Source of the DNA: Neonectria sp. B-13
Lineage: Eukaryota > Ascomycota > Sordariomycetes > Hypocreales > Nectriaceae
Length of the DNA stretch: 64,000 nucleotides
Direction of reading: 5' to 3'
NCBI GenBank assembly: GCA_002682825.1
Contig: NOKP01000001.1
Span: forward strand, 126,501-190,500
In this document: positions 12,081-23,060 of the stretch, piece by piece
Layout of the letters: every line of letters starts with the position of its first letter
How positions within the stretch are numbered: position 1 is the stretch's first letter
Made by a program: the position numbers and the translations under genes
The notes under the pieces: generated by a model
The model's database searches: none
What the model was told of the DNA's origin: nothing
What the model saw: only the letters and a program-made list of their open reading frames with translations

Positions 12081-14168
12081 ATGATGGCAGATGTCAACAT
12101 CGTTGAAGCGACGATCGATGACCTCCAGGTTGCGTTGTCTTCGGGCACTTTGACAAGTGTGGAGCTCGTTGCCCACTATCTCCGCCGCATCTCTCGGTAT
12201 GATTGTCGCGGCATCACACTGAACTCCATACCCGTCCTCAACCGACGTGTCTTTGACGATGCTGCCGCTTCCGACGACCGTCGGGCCTCTGGTAGCCCGG
12301 TGCGCCGGTTAGAAGGCATCCCATACACCGTCAAGGACAGCTACAAAGTCAAGGGCATGACCGCGGCCAGTGGATCCCCAGCCTTCAAGGACCTGGTGGC
12401 CACCGAGGACGCCTTCACGGTCGGCGCAATACGAGCCGAAGGAGGTGTGTTGATCGGGCGGACAAACATGCCGCCAATGGCATATGGAGGCATGCAACGA
12501 GGCATCTATGGGCGGGCCGAGAGTCCCTACAACCCAGAGTATCTTGCCGCCGCGTTTGTTTCTGGCTCGTCAAATGGATCTGCCGTTTCAACAGCTGCCT
12601 CTTTGGCCGCTTTCGGAATGGGTGAGGAAACCGTTTCCTCGGGGCGCTCGCCAGCTTCGAATAACTCGCTCGTGGCATACACGCCATCGAGGGGCTGCAT
12701 CTCTATCCGCGGCAATTGGCCACTTTATCCAACCTGTGACGTGGTTGTCCCGCACACACGAACCATGCAGGACATGCTCTTGCTGCTCGAAGTCATCACT
12801 GCCGAAGATCCCTCCACCACAGGTGACTTCTGGCGCGACCAGCCCTTCATAGCACTTCCCAAGCCGTGGGGGAGCTCACCGAGAGATGCTATTTTCCGAG
12901 AGATTGCCCTATCGACGACGCTAAAGGGCCTTCGATTTGCAGTTCCAGCCATGTACATCGGCGGCTCTGCCCCGAAAGGCGCTCCGGCTGTTACGACGAG
13001 CCCGGAGGTCATCAAGCTCTGGGAGCAAGCCAAAAAGCAACTCGAATCGCTCGGCGCCGAGGTCATCGTTGTTCCCGACTTTCCTGTAGTCACTGCGTAT
13101 GAAAACCCAGAACTCATCCCTGAAAGGTCAACACGGCTCCCCGAAAACTGGCACTGGACAGAGCGAGGACCGTTAGTTGCGCACGGGTGGGATCAGTTTC
13201 TCCGGGACAATCAAGATCCGAAAATCCCCGACCTGACCTGTGTGGACGAGTTCAACATTTATCCCCAGAGCATGCGTACTGAAGCTGAATTGAGGCACTT
13301 ACCTGCCAACAATGCCATTCATTGGGGTCGTCTGGCTGCCTATGTCCGCGACACTTCCATTTACCAGACGAAGAACCTAGGTTCTGCTCTCGAGGCCCTC
13401 GAGGGCCTGCGCAAGAAACTCCTCGATGACTACCTCAATTACTTCCACTGCGACTGTTTCGTGTTCCCGGCGGCCGGAGATGTCGGGGCCGCAGATGCTG
13501 ATGTTGACCACGTCAGTGCTGCGCATGCATGGCAAAACGGCGTCTTCTACAGTAACGGAAATAGGGCACTGCGTCATCTGGGCATCCCCTCAGTGACAGT
13601 GCCAATGGGCATTATTGCCGATAAGCAGATGCCAATGGGCCTTACATTTGCCGGCCGAGCATACGAGGATACAAACATCCTAAAGTGGGCACATGCCTTC
13701 GAGAAGCAGACAAAGATGCGCGCTGTTCCAGCCCACACTCTGGGTTTGGAGTCGGACAAGATTGGATTGATACAAGTTGATTGTGCTGCAAAGGCAAGCC
13801 GGCCGTTACTATATATCGAGCAATGCACCGCCAGCCATTTCAACGATTCTGGCCGCCTTCGAGTTGACGTCGTGGGAAGTGTCCGGGTTCAGCTTAACAC
13901 GATCTTGCCCGGCAAGGAACCTATCGTCCACATCACGGTGGATGGTGAGGATGTACCACATGACCAAATAAGCATTAGTGCCAAGTCAGATGGGGTGCCT
14001 GGTCAAATCGCTTATCAGTTCAGAGGATGGGCAACGGCATCTAAGCCAGTAGACAAAGTTGAACGAGAGAAGACGATGGCTCCTGTTGCTCGTGACAAGT
14101 GTATGCTTGTTATTCTTGCAAGGTCCGCTCGTGGAGGATATCCAACCGGTCATCTGGCTTTGGTTTGA
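12081..14168 (+). CDS. Amidase-signature family hydrolase with a C-terminal extension
   Basis: An intronless frame of 695 residues from the chosen ATG (MMADVNIVEATIDDLQ). The amidase fold begins there; the open frame reaches back to 11841, but that leader looks non-coding. The catalytic Lys lies in GIPYTVKDSY (about K85) and the cis-Ser in SGSSNGSAV (about S163/S164). The nucleophile position is about S187 in GEETVSSGRSPAS, where most members have T-G-G-S; the serine is kept but the glycines before it are not. Amidase-signature enzymes hydrolyse amides, carbamates or acyl-hydrazides through Ser-Ser-Lys. After the normal end of the fold, about 115 further residues follow that I do not recognise. 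Its setting with an amino acid transporter, a dehydrogenase and a regulator suggests amide catabolism (inference). Confidence 0.87.
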   Translation: MMADVNIVEATIDDLQVALSSGTLTSVELVAHYLRRISRYDCRGITLNSIPVLNRRVFDDAAASDDRRASGSPVRRLEGIPYTVKDSYKVKGMTAASGSPAFKDLVATEDAFTVGAIRAEGGVLIGRTNMPPMAYGGMQRGIYGRAESPYNPEYLAAAFVSGSSNGSAVSTAASLAAFGMGEETVSSGRSPASNNSLVAYTPSRGCISIRGNWPLYPTCDVVVPHTRTMQDMLLLLEVITAEDPSTTGDFWRDQPFIALPKPWGSSPRDAIFREIALSTTLKGLRFAVPAMYIGGSAPKGAPAVTTSPEVIKLWEQAKKQLESLGAEVIVVPDFPVVTAYENPELIPERSTRLPENWHWTERGPLVAHGWDQFLRDNQDPKIPDLTCVDEFNIYPQSMRTEAELRHLPANNAIHWGRLAAYVRDTSIYQTKNLGSALEALEGLRKKLLDDYLNYFHCDCFVFPAAGDVGAADADVDHVSAAHAWQNGVFYSNGNRALRHLGIPSVTVPMGIIADKQMPMGLTFAGRAYEDTNILKWAHAFEKQTKMRAVPAHTLGLESDKIGLIQVDCAAKASRPLLYIEQCTASHFNDSGRLRVDVVGSVRVQLNTILPGKEPIVHITVDGEDVPHDQISISAKSDGVPGQIAYQFRGWATASKPVDKVEREKTMAPVARDKCMLVILARSARGGYPTGHLALV

Positions 14169-14618
14169 TTGCGAGCAATGCCGGAGCCACTTCAAATAGT
14201 GCTAAGACCTGTTTGAAGCAGGGGTTCAAAGGCCCTGAATCGGAACATTAAGTATTAGGACCTAGACAGGTCCTGTCTTCAATCAGCTAACCTTCAATCA
14301 ATCAATCTTCATACTCGTCATTCCGCTGGGTCGCCTTTAGGTTGAATTGTTCCAGTAGCACAGATCATTGGTTGACTTCAACGTCAAAGATCTTCAGGGT
14401 CGCATGGCAAGACAGTCACCTTTCAGTACACTTTCAAAAAGACAACAGGTTAGATAAAACTATGGTAAAATACAATTGTACTCATCGAAATCCAAATCTA
14501 ATATTGATTGAAGCTCCAACCGTCGAGGTGAGTCTTTTTGCAAATGACCCCCTTTAACAGCTGAGAGTTTTCTCTTTCCATGTCATAACAGGTATTGTTT
14601 CGTTCCATTTACTGAAAT
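14169..14618. other. Convergent intergenic region, nothing supported
   Basis: It separates the 3' ends of the amidase and the aldehyde dehydrogenase. It should contain both polyadenylation regions. No gene or repeat is visible. Confidence 0.5.
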
Positions 14619-16422
14619 CTATGCCCCCAGGTTCACATGTATGGCCTTCGATTGCGTATAAGCATCCAAAGCGTATTGACCCAGTTCTCGGCCCATGCCC
14701 GACGATTTGCATCCTCCAAACGGAATACCAAAGTGTGCGTCCCCAGACGAGTTAATGAAGACCATACCAGCTTGAAGTTTCCGCGCTACCTTGTGCGCTT
14801 TACCAATTTTCTCAGTGAAAACAGCGGCAGAAAGTCCGTAGCAGGTATCGTTTGCTTTGGCAACGACCTCTTCAACCGTGCTGAACCTGGAGATGACGAC
14901 TACAGGACCAAAGATTTCTTCCCGAACAATCTTCATATCCTCAGTGGTCTAGACGAATGAATTAGCTCTTCATTCACAATGAAAACAGCGGAAAAGATGG
15001 CGTAAACTCACGTCCGCAAAGACAGTTGGTTCAATGAAGTATCCCTTGTCTCCATGCTTGGCACCACCATGCAGAAGCCTCGCTCCACTCTTCTTGCCTT
15101 CATCAATGTACGACAGAATCTTCTCGTACTGGAGCTTCGAAATCTGGGGGCCTTGCCAAGTCTGATCGTGGAAAGGATCGCCGAGTTTATGGTGCTCTTT
15201 CGTAACCTCGACAAACCTCTTTAGAAATGCTTCATAGATGGCCTCATGAACGTAGATCCTCGATGTAGAGATGCACACCTTTTAGTTCGCTGGTCAGTCT
15301 TTGCTAATAGAATCGCTTCAGTTTGTGGGTTCTCACCTGCCCCTGATTGCCCATGATTCCGACATGGCTCCACTTGACGGCCTGCTCGAAATCGGCATCG
15401 TCAAAGACAATACAAGGGTTTTTACCTCCACACTCCAGTGTAATATTTTTAAGGTTAGTAGCCGCAGACTTCATGATAGCGCGGCCGGTAGAAGTACTCC
15501 CAGTGAAGGCAATCTTGTCCACATCCAAATGTTCCGCTAGGGCCTTTCCTGTAATAGAACCCATCCCTGGGATGATATTCACAACACCGGGAGGTAGGCC
15601 TGCCTCAATCACGAGCTTGCCGAAATACAAAGCTGACAGAGGTGTCTGCTCTGCAGGTTTAAGAACCACAGTATTACCACAGGCTAGGGCTGGGGCGACC
15701 TTCCAGGCTAGCATCATGAATGGGAAGTTCCTAGGTCAATATTAGCATGAAATGGTCTCTCCGTCTCGTCAGAGCTTTGCTTGCAAGTGGGATTCAGCCT
15801 TACCATGGAATGATCTGCCCGCAAACTCCCAAGGGCTCTTGTAATACGTATGCTAGTTTCGATGGGGAAGTCTCGATGGTACGGCCAGTAATCTTGTCGG
15901 CAGCACCAGCGAAATACTTGAACACATTGTAGGAAGAAGCAATGTCAAGCTCCAACGCATCAACGTACGTCTTTACGCGCCACGAAAGTCAGTCAAGTGC
16001 CCAGGACCCAGCTAGTTCCCGGGTGTTCATACATACCTTGCCGTTGTCAAAGGCGTCAATGCTTGCAATGAGCTTTCGATCCCGATCAATCAGCTGAGAG
16101 ATCTTGTAGAGGAAGTTCCCACGCTCGACTGCAGCCAGCTCTGACCACTCGCCCTCAAAAGCCTTACGAGCAGCATTAACGGCGGCGTTGACATCCGAGT
16201 CTGAAGCTCCTTGCAGGGTGATGATCTCCTCGTCGTTCCTGCAATGAAACATGTGAGATCCCCTCAATCAAAAGAGTGACACCGGACAGATTTTGCTCAC
16301 GTGGGGTTGAGAACGGAGAACTTATCTCCAGAGCCAGGCACAAACTCATTGTCAATAAAGAGACCGGTGGGCTGTTCGTACTTGAGCCCGTTGGGCAGGG
16401 TAAACTGAACACTAGATGACAT
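14619..16422 (-). CDS. NAD(P)+-dependent aldehyde dehydrogenase
   Basis: Six exons (16301-16422, 16037-16238, 15804-15970, 15337-15730, 15012-15278, 14619-14948) join in frame to 493 residues, the usual ALDH length. Visible landmarks in order are [36 protein letters not shown], the nucleotide-binding FTGSTSTGR, the catalytic Glu in LECGGKNP, the catalytic Cys in [17 protein letters not shown] and the C-terminal [16 protein letters not shown]. All active-site residues are present. It oxidises an aldehyde to the carboxylic acid, probably in the cytosol as no targeting peptide is seen. It is divergent from the double-zinc-cluster regulator and faces the amidase; a pathway in which an amide or amine is turned into an aldehyde and then an acid would fit, but the substrate is unknown. 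Confidence 0.95.
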
Positions 16423-17266
16423 GGCTCTCAAGTTTCTGTCTTCGCCAATAAGGCTTTGTTGCTTTCGAGTTGCTAGTACCTCCTTCAAGCTCCAGGCATT
16501 GCCAGGGCGCCTTGGCCACCTTTTATCTTTCTCGATTAATCGCAGATGGGTCGGGCTCGGCCGCGGCCCCGGTAGTTCCAAGGAGCGCACCTGGTAAGCT
16601 TCGTGCCGTCTTCCCCTGGGGCTCGCTAATTTGAACCCCACCGTCTAGAACATCGAATTTGCGGTCTCATTCAATCCAACTACCCCACCGATAACCGATT
16701 GTAGCGAATGGACAACTAAGCCACTGACAGGGCGGAGGATCAAGTTACAGTCACTCAAGTATCTTCAACCTTCTAACCTAAGCTGGGGACGCGTTATCGG
16801 AGACCCACCCGGAGATCCGCGACACTCGGAAATGCGCGCCAAATCACAACCACCTAAGTTAACCGAAGACCCAAGGCTCATTACTCTATCGAGAATCAGG
16901 TAACCAACGACCACAAAGGCTCTAAAAGCTCAGTTCCGCCGAGGTTTCCGCGCCGACGGCTTACACATCAAAATTCAGCTCGTCGTAACTACGAGTAGAG
17001 GGTGGCCTGCCCGTCCCGTCTGTGGGACTTGCTTGTACGATGTCTGCTGCCGCGACCGGCCGGCACGTGATATGGTGGCTGGCCGCCTTCAAGACCGTCA
17101 CGTGCTGCTGTAGCTCCAGGCCATTAACTACTTGTCTACTCCACGCTTTTAACGTCGCTCTCCCCGCGCCTGGCACGGCCAGCAACCACGTCAGCTGCAC
17201 CATCGAAACTCATAGAGCTCATACTACAGTCCTTCGCATCACACTCAAATTTTAACAGTCCCTAGC
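16423..17266. promoter_or_regulatory. Shared promoter region of the aldehyde dehydrogenase and the double-zinc-cluster regulator
   Basis: An 844-bp divergent gap. It contains palindrome site 3 and other CGG/CCG-rich patches near 16555-16580 and 17055-17070. No open frame here has support. Confidence 0.55.
16815..16830. promoter_or_regulatory. Everted CCG-N7-CGG palindrome, candidate zinc-cluster site 3
   Basis: ATCCG, seven bases (CGACACT), CGGA, identical over 16 bases to site 2 upstream of the amidase. It lies 393 bp from the dehydrogenase start and 436 bp from the regulator start, so it could serve both, including autoregulation. Confidence 0.6.
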
Positions 17267-20200
17267 ATGGAGCCCAGGCCTAGGGGGAAAAGGCACAGGA
17301 CAACCCCAGCATGCGCAAGGTGTTACAAATTCAAACAAAAGGCAAGGCAAAGCCATCATCCCTCCCCCTTGAGTATTTCTAATCCCAGTGTGAAGTGCGA
17401 TAGGGGAACCCCAAAATGTCTCCGGTGTGTAACAGCTGGCGTAGAATGCACCGCAATTAATCGGCAGACCTCTAGCGAAGTCCCGCGAAGGTAACTAGTC
17501 AACAGGACTGCCAGCCATCCTGAAAGTAACCTGACACCTTTCAGTCCTGTGCAATATCTTGAACAGCGCTTAGCCGAGCTCGAGCGCAACAATCCTGAGA
17601 AAAGGCGTGAATGTGCTGAAAGACTCCCTCGCGACCTCGAGAGCTCCGACCACCAGCATGAACAAATTCTTGATATTGCAACTACGTCAATCACGAAGCA
17701 CATGACTGCTAGCCTTTTCGACTCTCACCCGGTGTTGCAGCACCGGTCGAAGCTTCTCTATCCCTCAGAACGACCTCCCCTGAAAATCCCCGTCCAGGGT
17801 ATCTACCATGACACTCACACAAGAACTGCCGGACAAGAGTACGGGACTCAGTTCTCACACTTCAATGCCCGGAAGATGCCTCTCGACGTGGCAGCACGCC
17901 TGTTTGACAACTATAAGGACAACATCCTACCCAGGTTCCCTTGTTTCATGGAAGCAGAGCTTTCAGACCGGTTTCGCCAATTTTACAATGAACCAGGTGA
18001 TGACAGTATGCGATCAAGCACGACTGGCTTTGTTGTAACCATCATCTTGGCCATCAGTTCACTCTCTTCCAAACGTCATGACTTTCGAAAGGTTGCCGCT
18101 TTGAGCGAGTCTCTACACGCTGACGCAATGCGACATGTAGATTTCCTCAAGGATGCGTCGATAATATCGCTGCAATGTCTCCTTCTCCTAATCCAGTTGG
18201 CTCTGCTGCTACCGCACACCGGGAACCTCTGGTACCTGAGCGGGGAAGCTATGCGTATGGCTGTTAGCCTCGGCCTGCATCAGGAACCAGAGACGACGAT
18301 TGTCTCCGGTCCCATACATGGCGAGATACGCAGGCGGCTGTTTTGGGTGGTTAGTCACCGGTATCTGTGTTATCTGTCGGAGTCTGACGTGCTAATCCGG
18401 AGAAGACTTATCAGCTCGACCGGACCGTTGCAATAGCTGCCGGATGCCCCATCGCTCTCAGTGATGAACACATTACAACACAACTGCCGTTTAATGGGGG
18501 CCCTCCTCACGCAAATCTTGATGAACATATGCCGGGGATTTCACACCTACACAAGGAGAAGCAGTTCTTGATCCAAACCCATGTCTGTCTTATTCAATCC
18601 GAAATCCATGCCGTGCAGTTCTTCGACCACCCCATCCCGGATCATGTAACCGACTATGATACTTGGGTTTATAAAACGGAAATATCAGTCCGGAACCTGG
18701 TTGAACAGGTCAGAGCAGATGGTGTCACTACGCCCTGGCTAGTTTCTGCAGCTCACCAATGCCAAGTGCTACTTCATCGACCCTGCTCCAGAAATATTGC
18801 TGTATCGGAGTCGTCACTTGTAGCCGCAGCAGTTGCCTCCATCAACCTCATCAACACGTCGCTGGAGTCAGTCATCGGCGGCGGCTTCGTTATCGTCTTT
18901 GAGCTCGCGAACAGCGCCTTTCAGGCAGGAATGGTTCTCCTCTATGCGCTGAGGAACCATACAAGTGAACTCCAGCAAGCATCCCTCACCAAGCATTCAC
19001 AAAATGCTTTAGAGGATCTTGGAAAACTTTTCGTGAGTCACTACTACGGCAATTTAAATGACCAGACCAAAGTTTAACGGAGGTGCTCTAGGATGCGCTG
19101 TCTAGAAGATGGCCTGCTTTGTCGGACACTAAGCACTACCTCAAGGAGCTTATAGATACAAACCTTCGAAACCCAATCGGTAATTATGGATCCGAATATG
19201 ACATGAATGTTCTTGAGGAGCTCGATTGTTTAGTTACTCAGCGCCGAATTCACAGCATATATCACAGAAACATACCTCTTCCAACCCTATTCAAGGGTAC
19301 CCCGAAATCCGATGCATCGGCTCAGATCAGCCCTGGATTCCTGGACGATGAAACTTGGTGGCGAGATTTTATCAACGAAGACTTCGATATGAATGATCAT
19401 GCTTTGCCATCCAATAGTACTGTGCCTACCCCAGTCTTGGAGACTCATAAGGTCACACCAAAAGACTCAGAGCCTTCAGGCTGGAGTCTTCATTCCTTCA
19501 ATCCAGGAACGACTCTCGACAAAATACTTCATGCTCTCCCTGCTTGTAGCTTTTGCCGAGACCGACGAATTAAATGTCACCAGCAGCTCCCTGCCTGCAA
19601 GGAATGCCATCGAACCTCCCGCGAATGCATGTTTTTCGATCCAATCCTGTCAGAGAATGTCCCCTTGAGGTACGTCCGTCTAGGTACTTAGCATAGCGAG
19701 GCCTCCCCAGCACAATGACTGATATAATTTCCCTTAGGCGCATATGCTCTCTTGTCGACAAGATTAAAAGTCTCGAGGAACGAAAAGTGTCATCCTTTGT
19801 GGCCACGTCACAAAAATCTTCACTCATTGATTGTCCATCCCAAACGCTCTCTGCGCGGGCAATTTTAGTACCCATAGCATGCGTCACAGATCAACCAGCG
19901 ACCCGACTGCACTACCAAGCAGAAACTGCCCCCACCACCTGTTTCTTTGGACCGTGGAGCTCTTTAGGATTCCTGACGACTCTCATGAAGCGGAAACCTA
20001 GTTGGAACAGTACTCGGAGTATCCAAGCGGCGTTTGAATGGACTGAACCCGTATCAATCGACGTCATGACCCTTGAAATTGGCCGACCGCCGATTTCGGT
20101 AGCATCGGCTCTATTCAATCTGTTTTCAATGTCGGCCAATGCGTTCTTTCCGATACTGGGCGCGTCCTCACTTGAAGAAGTAATCTCTCAGTACTACGAC

Positions 20201-21377
20201 ACTGATCACGATTCCAGGTTTGGCCATACCCAAGAGCTTTTTTACTTAGTTCTTGCCATCGCTACTATCATATCAAAAAGAAATGAACCTATCCTGGCTG
20301 CCTGGTCGAGGGCATACTTCGATAAAGCAACAATGCTGCTTGACACAACCTGCGACCACTCCTCTAGACATGCCAATATCTCGTTGCTTCAAAGAACGCT
20401 TCTGATATGCATTTATCTCCTCCTTAGTCCCAAGTCGGGAGATATCTGGCGACACCTTGGATTTGCTATACGTCTCTTTTTCGACCTGTCGCATCGTCCA
20501 TCTATGGACGAAGATGAGGATCACTCTCTGTTCTGTACGCTTACGAGGACACTTTATTGTCTTGAGAGGTATTGGGCATATTCACTGTCTCGTTCAAGGC
20601 TAATCTCACTCGTATCAGCCAAGTTTCCATTGCTTTTGGTCGGCCAAGCCTACTCATTATCGGCGATACTCTCCGCGACGTGAGTAAAGTCTGAATATTT
20701 CCTCTCAGGACCAAGGGCTGCCTGACAACATACAGGAACTCACTTCAAGCTCTACGGAGACCTTTGAAGAATGCATCTCCGTATTCTTCTATCTCATTTC
20801 CTTTCAGAAGTTGCAAATCCATAGTGCGTTACTCCGACACGACTTGGACACAGAAATGTCAGCCCAAGAACAAGCTCGTGCAAACGACAGTCAAGAACAT
20901 CGACGCAGACTCGATGAATGGTTCGTACGTTGGAAAGAGCTATTGGCATCAATGAATGGCAACGAAGAAACGTGTGAACTGGCCTCATGGGGCGAACTCA
21001 ACTATTACCAAGGACTTTTTATGATTTCTCAGCTTTGGCCAACACCTGGGGGTCAGCCAATAGATATTTGCGATAACATCTCCAAGGCATGTACCCAACT
21101 AGCCCAATACCAACAACTCTCCGCATATCCTAGGTTGGTCACTGGTGGGCAACAACTCCGTCGTATTTTTCCAATGAACTGGACAACGAGCCACCTTATT
21201 TTCCAAGTCGGGTTAAACGTTTTCAGCGAGGAAATAACGACTCCTGATCAGAAGCACAGGGAAGCTACGTCACTAATGCGATGCCTATCGTTATTGTCAT
21301 TACTTGAAACAGACCAGGCCAATCTCTTAACCGGTCAACCAGGCCTTTTACAAGAGCTTTATGAGATGAGAAAGTGA
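17267..21377 (+). CDS. Tandem fusion of two Zn(II)2Cys6 transcription factors
   Basis: Eight exons (17267-17341, 17396-17490, 17545-18349, 18415-19032, 19092-19669, 19738-20568, 20619-20679, 20736-21377) keep one frame for 1,234 residues. Unit one opens with a zinc cluster at C16, C19, C26, C33, C36 and C43, then a coiled-coil linker, then a fungal-specific regulatory domain (about 100-530; LWYLSGEAMRMAVSLGLH) and an acidic tail near FLDDETWWRDF. Without a stop or start the frame runs on into a second full cluster at C683, C686, C693, C700, C703 and C710, a linker (DKIKSLEE) and a second regulatory domain with CLESQVSIAFGRPSLL. Both clusters have perfect CX2CX6CX6CX2CX6C spacing. Intron 1 uses a GC donor. 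The stop at 21377 might be bypassed by one more small exon. It probably controls the adjacent genes through the CCG-N7-CGG sites (inference). Confidence 0.82.
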
Positions 21378-22333
21378 GCGGCTACCGAATGGAAGTCATG
21401 AAACTGGATGGTACTCAAAGAGGGAACGGAAGGACTATTTTTGGGCTGATGGGGATTCTCCTACTCGATATCATCTGCGCTCCAGGTATGCTACAGAGAC
21501 ATTCACCCCCAGGACATGTTTACATAGATGCAGGTGCTAGTAACCCTAATTCCATGAAAATCAGTGTGCTTGGCTCATATTTCCCCTAACCATCGAGCTA
21601 GTGGCACTTGTTGAGAGCGAGATGTGCGATGCTGGACTTGATATGTTGATTTAGCCTCAACTCATCGCTCATCAATGCCAAGCCATGAGATCAGTAGTCT
21701 ATTCACATTTCATGCTAATTTTAGGCAGCTTTTTACGAGATTTATACCTCGGGCGTTCCGCACATTCGACAGCCCACACCCAATTTACTACAGAAAGAAG
21801 GATCACATTGGCCGCCGCTTGAGCTGGCCTCAAGGTCGCCTAATCGTGTCCCTTGCATGTGACCTTGTAACAGCGACTGGCCAGGCGCTATGGCGACAAT
21901 AGAACTGTTTCACCGTCTTGAATTATTATTACAACGTTCCATTTTTGTGGCTAGCTGAGCCGGGAATGCCTTGAAGCTAGCATGTGAGTTGGCGGGGTCC
22001 ACTCTCGTAGTGGTTCGGGTTTATTGTCGGTGATTGCCAGCCAGGGATATTGTCGGCGATTACTTCACGCTACGGGCTTTAAATATCCAACGCCTCTATT
22101 CGCTGGTATCCTTGCAATTGACCCGCTTGATTGCATCGTAACAACGACAAAGGAAAGACACAGCCGACGGACGCACGGTGAGTACTGAGACCTGCAGAGT
22201 TGTCAAAACCAAATGCCGATCAAGCCCTTTAAAAGCCACGAACCCACGACTTTGGTTATGATCATTCTTATCACTCTCCAACCATTCTGTGCTCACTCCC
22301 TTTACGTGCAAGCAAGAATAGCAAGAACACAAC
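21378..22333. other. Intergenic, possible extra 3' exon of the double regulator
   Basis: A donor-like GTGAGC sits right at the end of the regulator frame (about 21373), and a coding-looking stretch WYSKRERKDYFWADGD lies near 21410-21460 in another frame. I could not join them convincingly. The remainder, including the promoter of the NADase gene, holds nothing else I can support. Confidence 0.4.
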
Positions 22334-23060
22334 ATGCTCGTCTCACTCCTCTTCTGCTCCCTTCTCTGGGTCTCTTCCTCCTCAGCTATCCCCTACGGAG
22401 CGACTTGCGATTGCACTGGTACGCGCAATGGCGGATCTACTGCAGCACCTTACGTTTGCCGTGACACCCGTCTTGGACCTAAAGTCCTCCCACGAAAGTT
22501 GCCGCTTGGTACACTCGTATCAGACTACGACCGCTTTGAAGGTTTAACTCCGGGTAAATTTCTCGAAGCATGGACCGACGATAAGGGCGATTACTTGTAT
22601 CCGCCCCAGAACGGGTTCCAACTTGATGAACATGGCAATGCTATCAATGGAACTATGATACTACAAACGGGGACGTTTGTGGACCGCTTTGGAAGCGAGT
22701 ATGGTAAGTCCTTGTATTCAGTTTCGAATGCCTGAGAGCATACAATCGCTGACATGTATTGTCACAGGGTCGTTCATATCTGCTGCAGCTGCTCCCTACT
22801 CACAGAGGGCTCTCCCCCCTTCCAACCTCGATACAAACCCATCTTCGCCAGACTTTCCGTACAACTACCACGTCTACCAAGTACTTAAGCCTCTTACTGT
22901 GGTGGGAGGACCTATCGCGCCTTGGTTCGGTCAGCCTGGACTGGGTGCACAGTTTTACACAGGCGGAGTGGGGAACATTATGGCCTTGATTGAAAAGGGC
23001 TTCTTAAGGAGAGAGGACGCAAGTGTTTTGGTAGCTAAGAAAGGGAAGGGATGTTTTTAG
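22334..23060 (+). CDS. Secreted TNT-domain protein, probable NAD+ glycohydrolase
   Basis: Two exons (22334-22703, 22768-23060) give 220 residues. Residues 1-18 are a clear signal peptide (LVSLLFCSLLWVSSSSA), then a cysteine-containing N-terminal region (ATCDCTG, YVCRDTR). The rest matches the fungal TNT family: FVDRFGSEYGSFISAAAAPY, then FPYNYHVYQVLKPLTVVGG, then PWFGQPGLGAQFYTGG and a short C-terminal helix region. TNT is named for the tuberculosis necrotizing toxin. Fungal members, such as that of Aspergillus fumigatus, are secreted enzymes that cleave NAD+ to nicotinamide and ADP-ribose. Length and domain order are normal, with no break. It stands alone, without a linked immunity gene. Role against competitors or in the host is inference. 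Confidence 0.82.

Noticed and set aside
17267..19691. Reading the double regulator as two separate genes
   Set aside because: No stop, start or promoter-like gap separates them; the frame is continuous and all exon phases fit. Kept as a single gene, with the alternative stated as a test.
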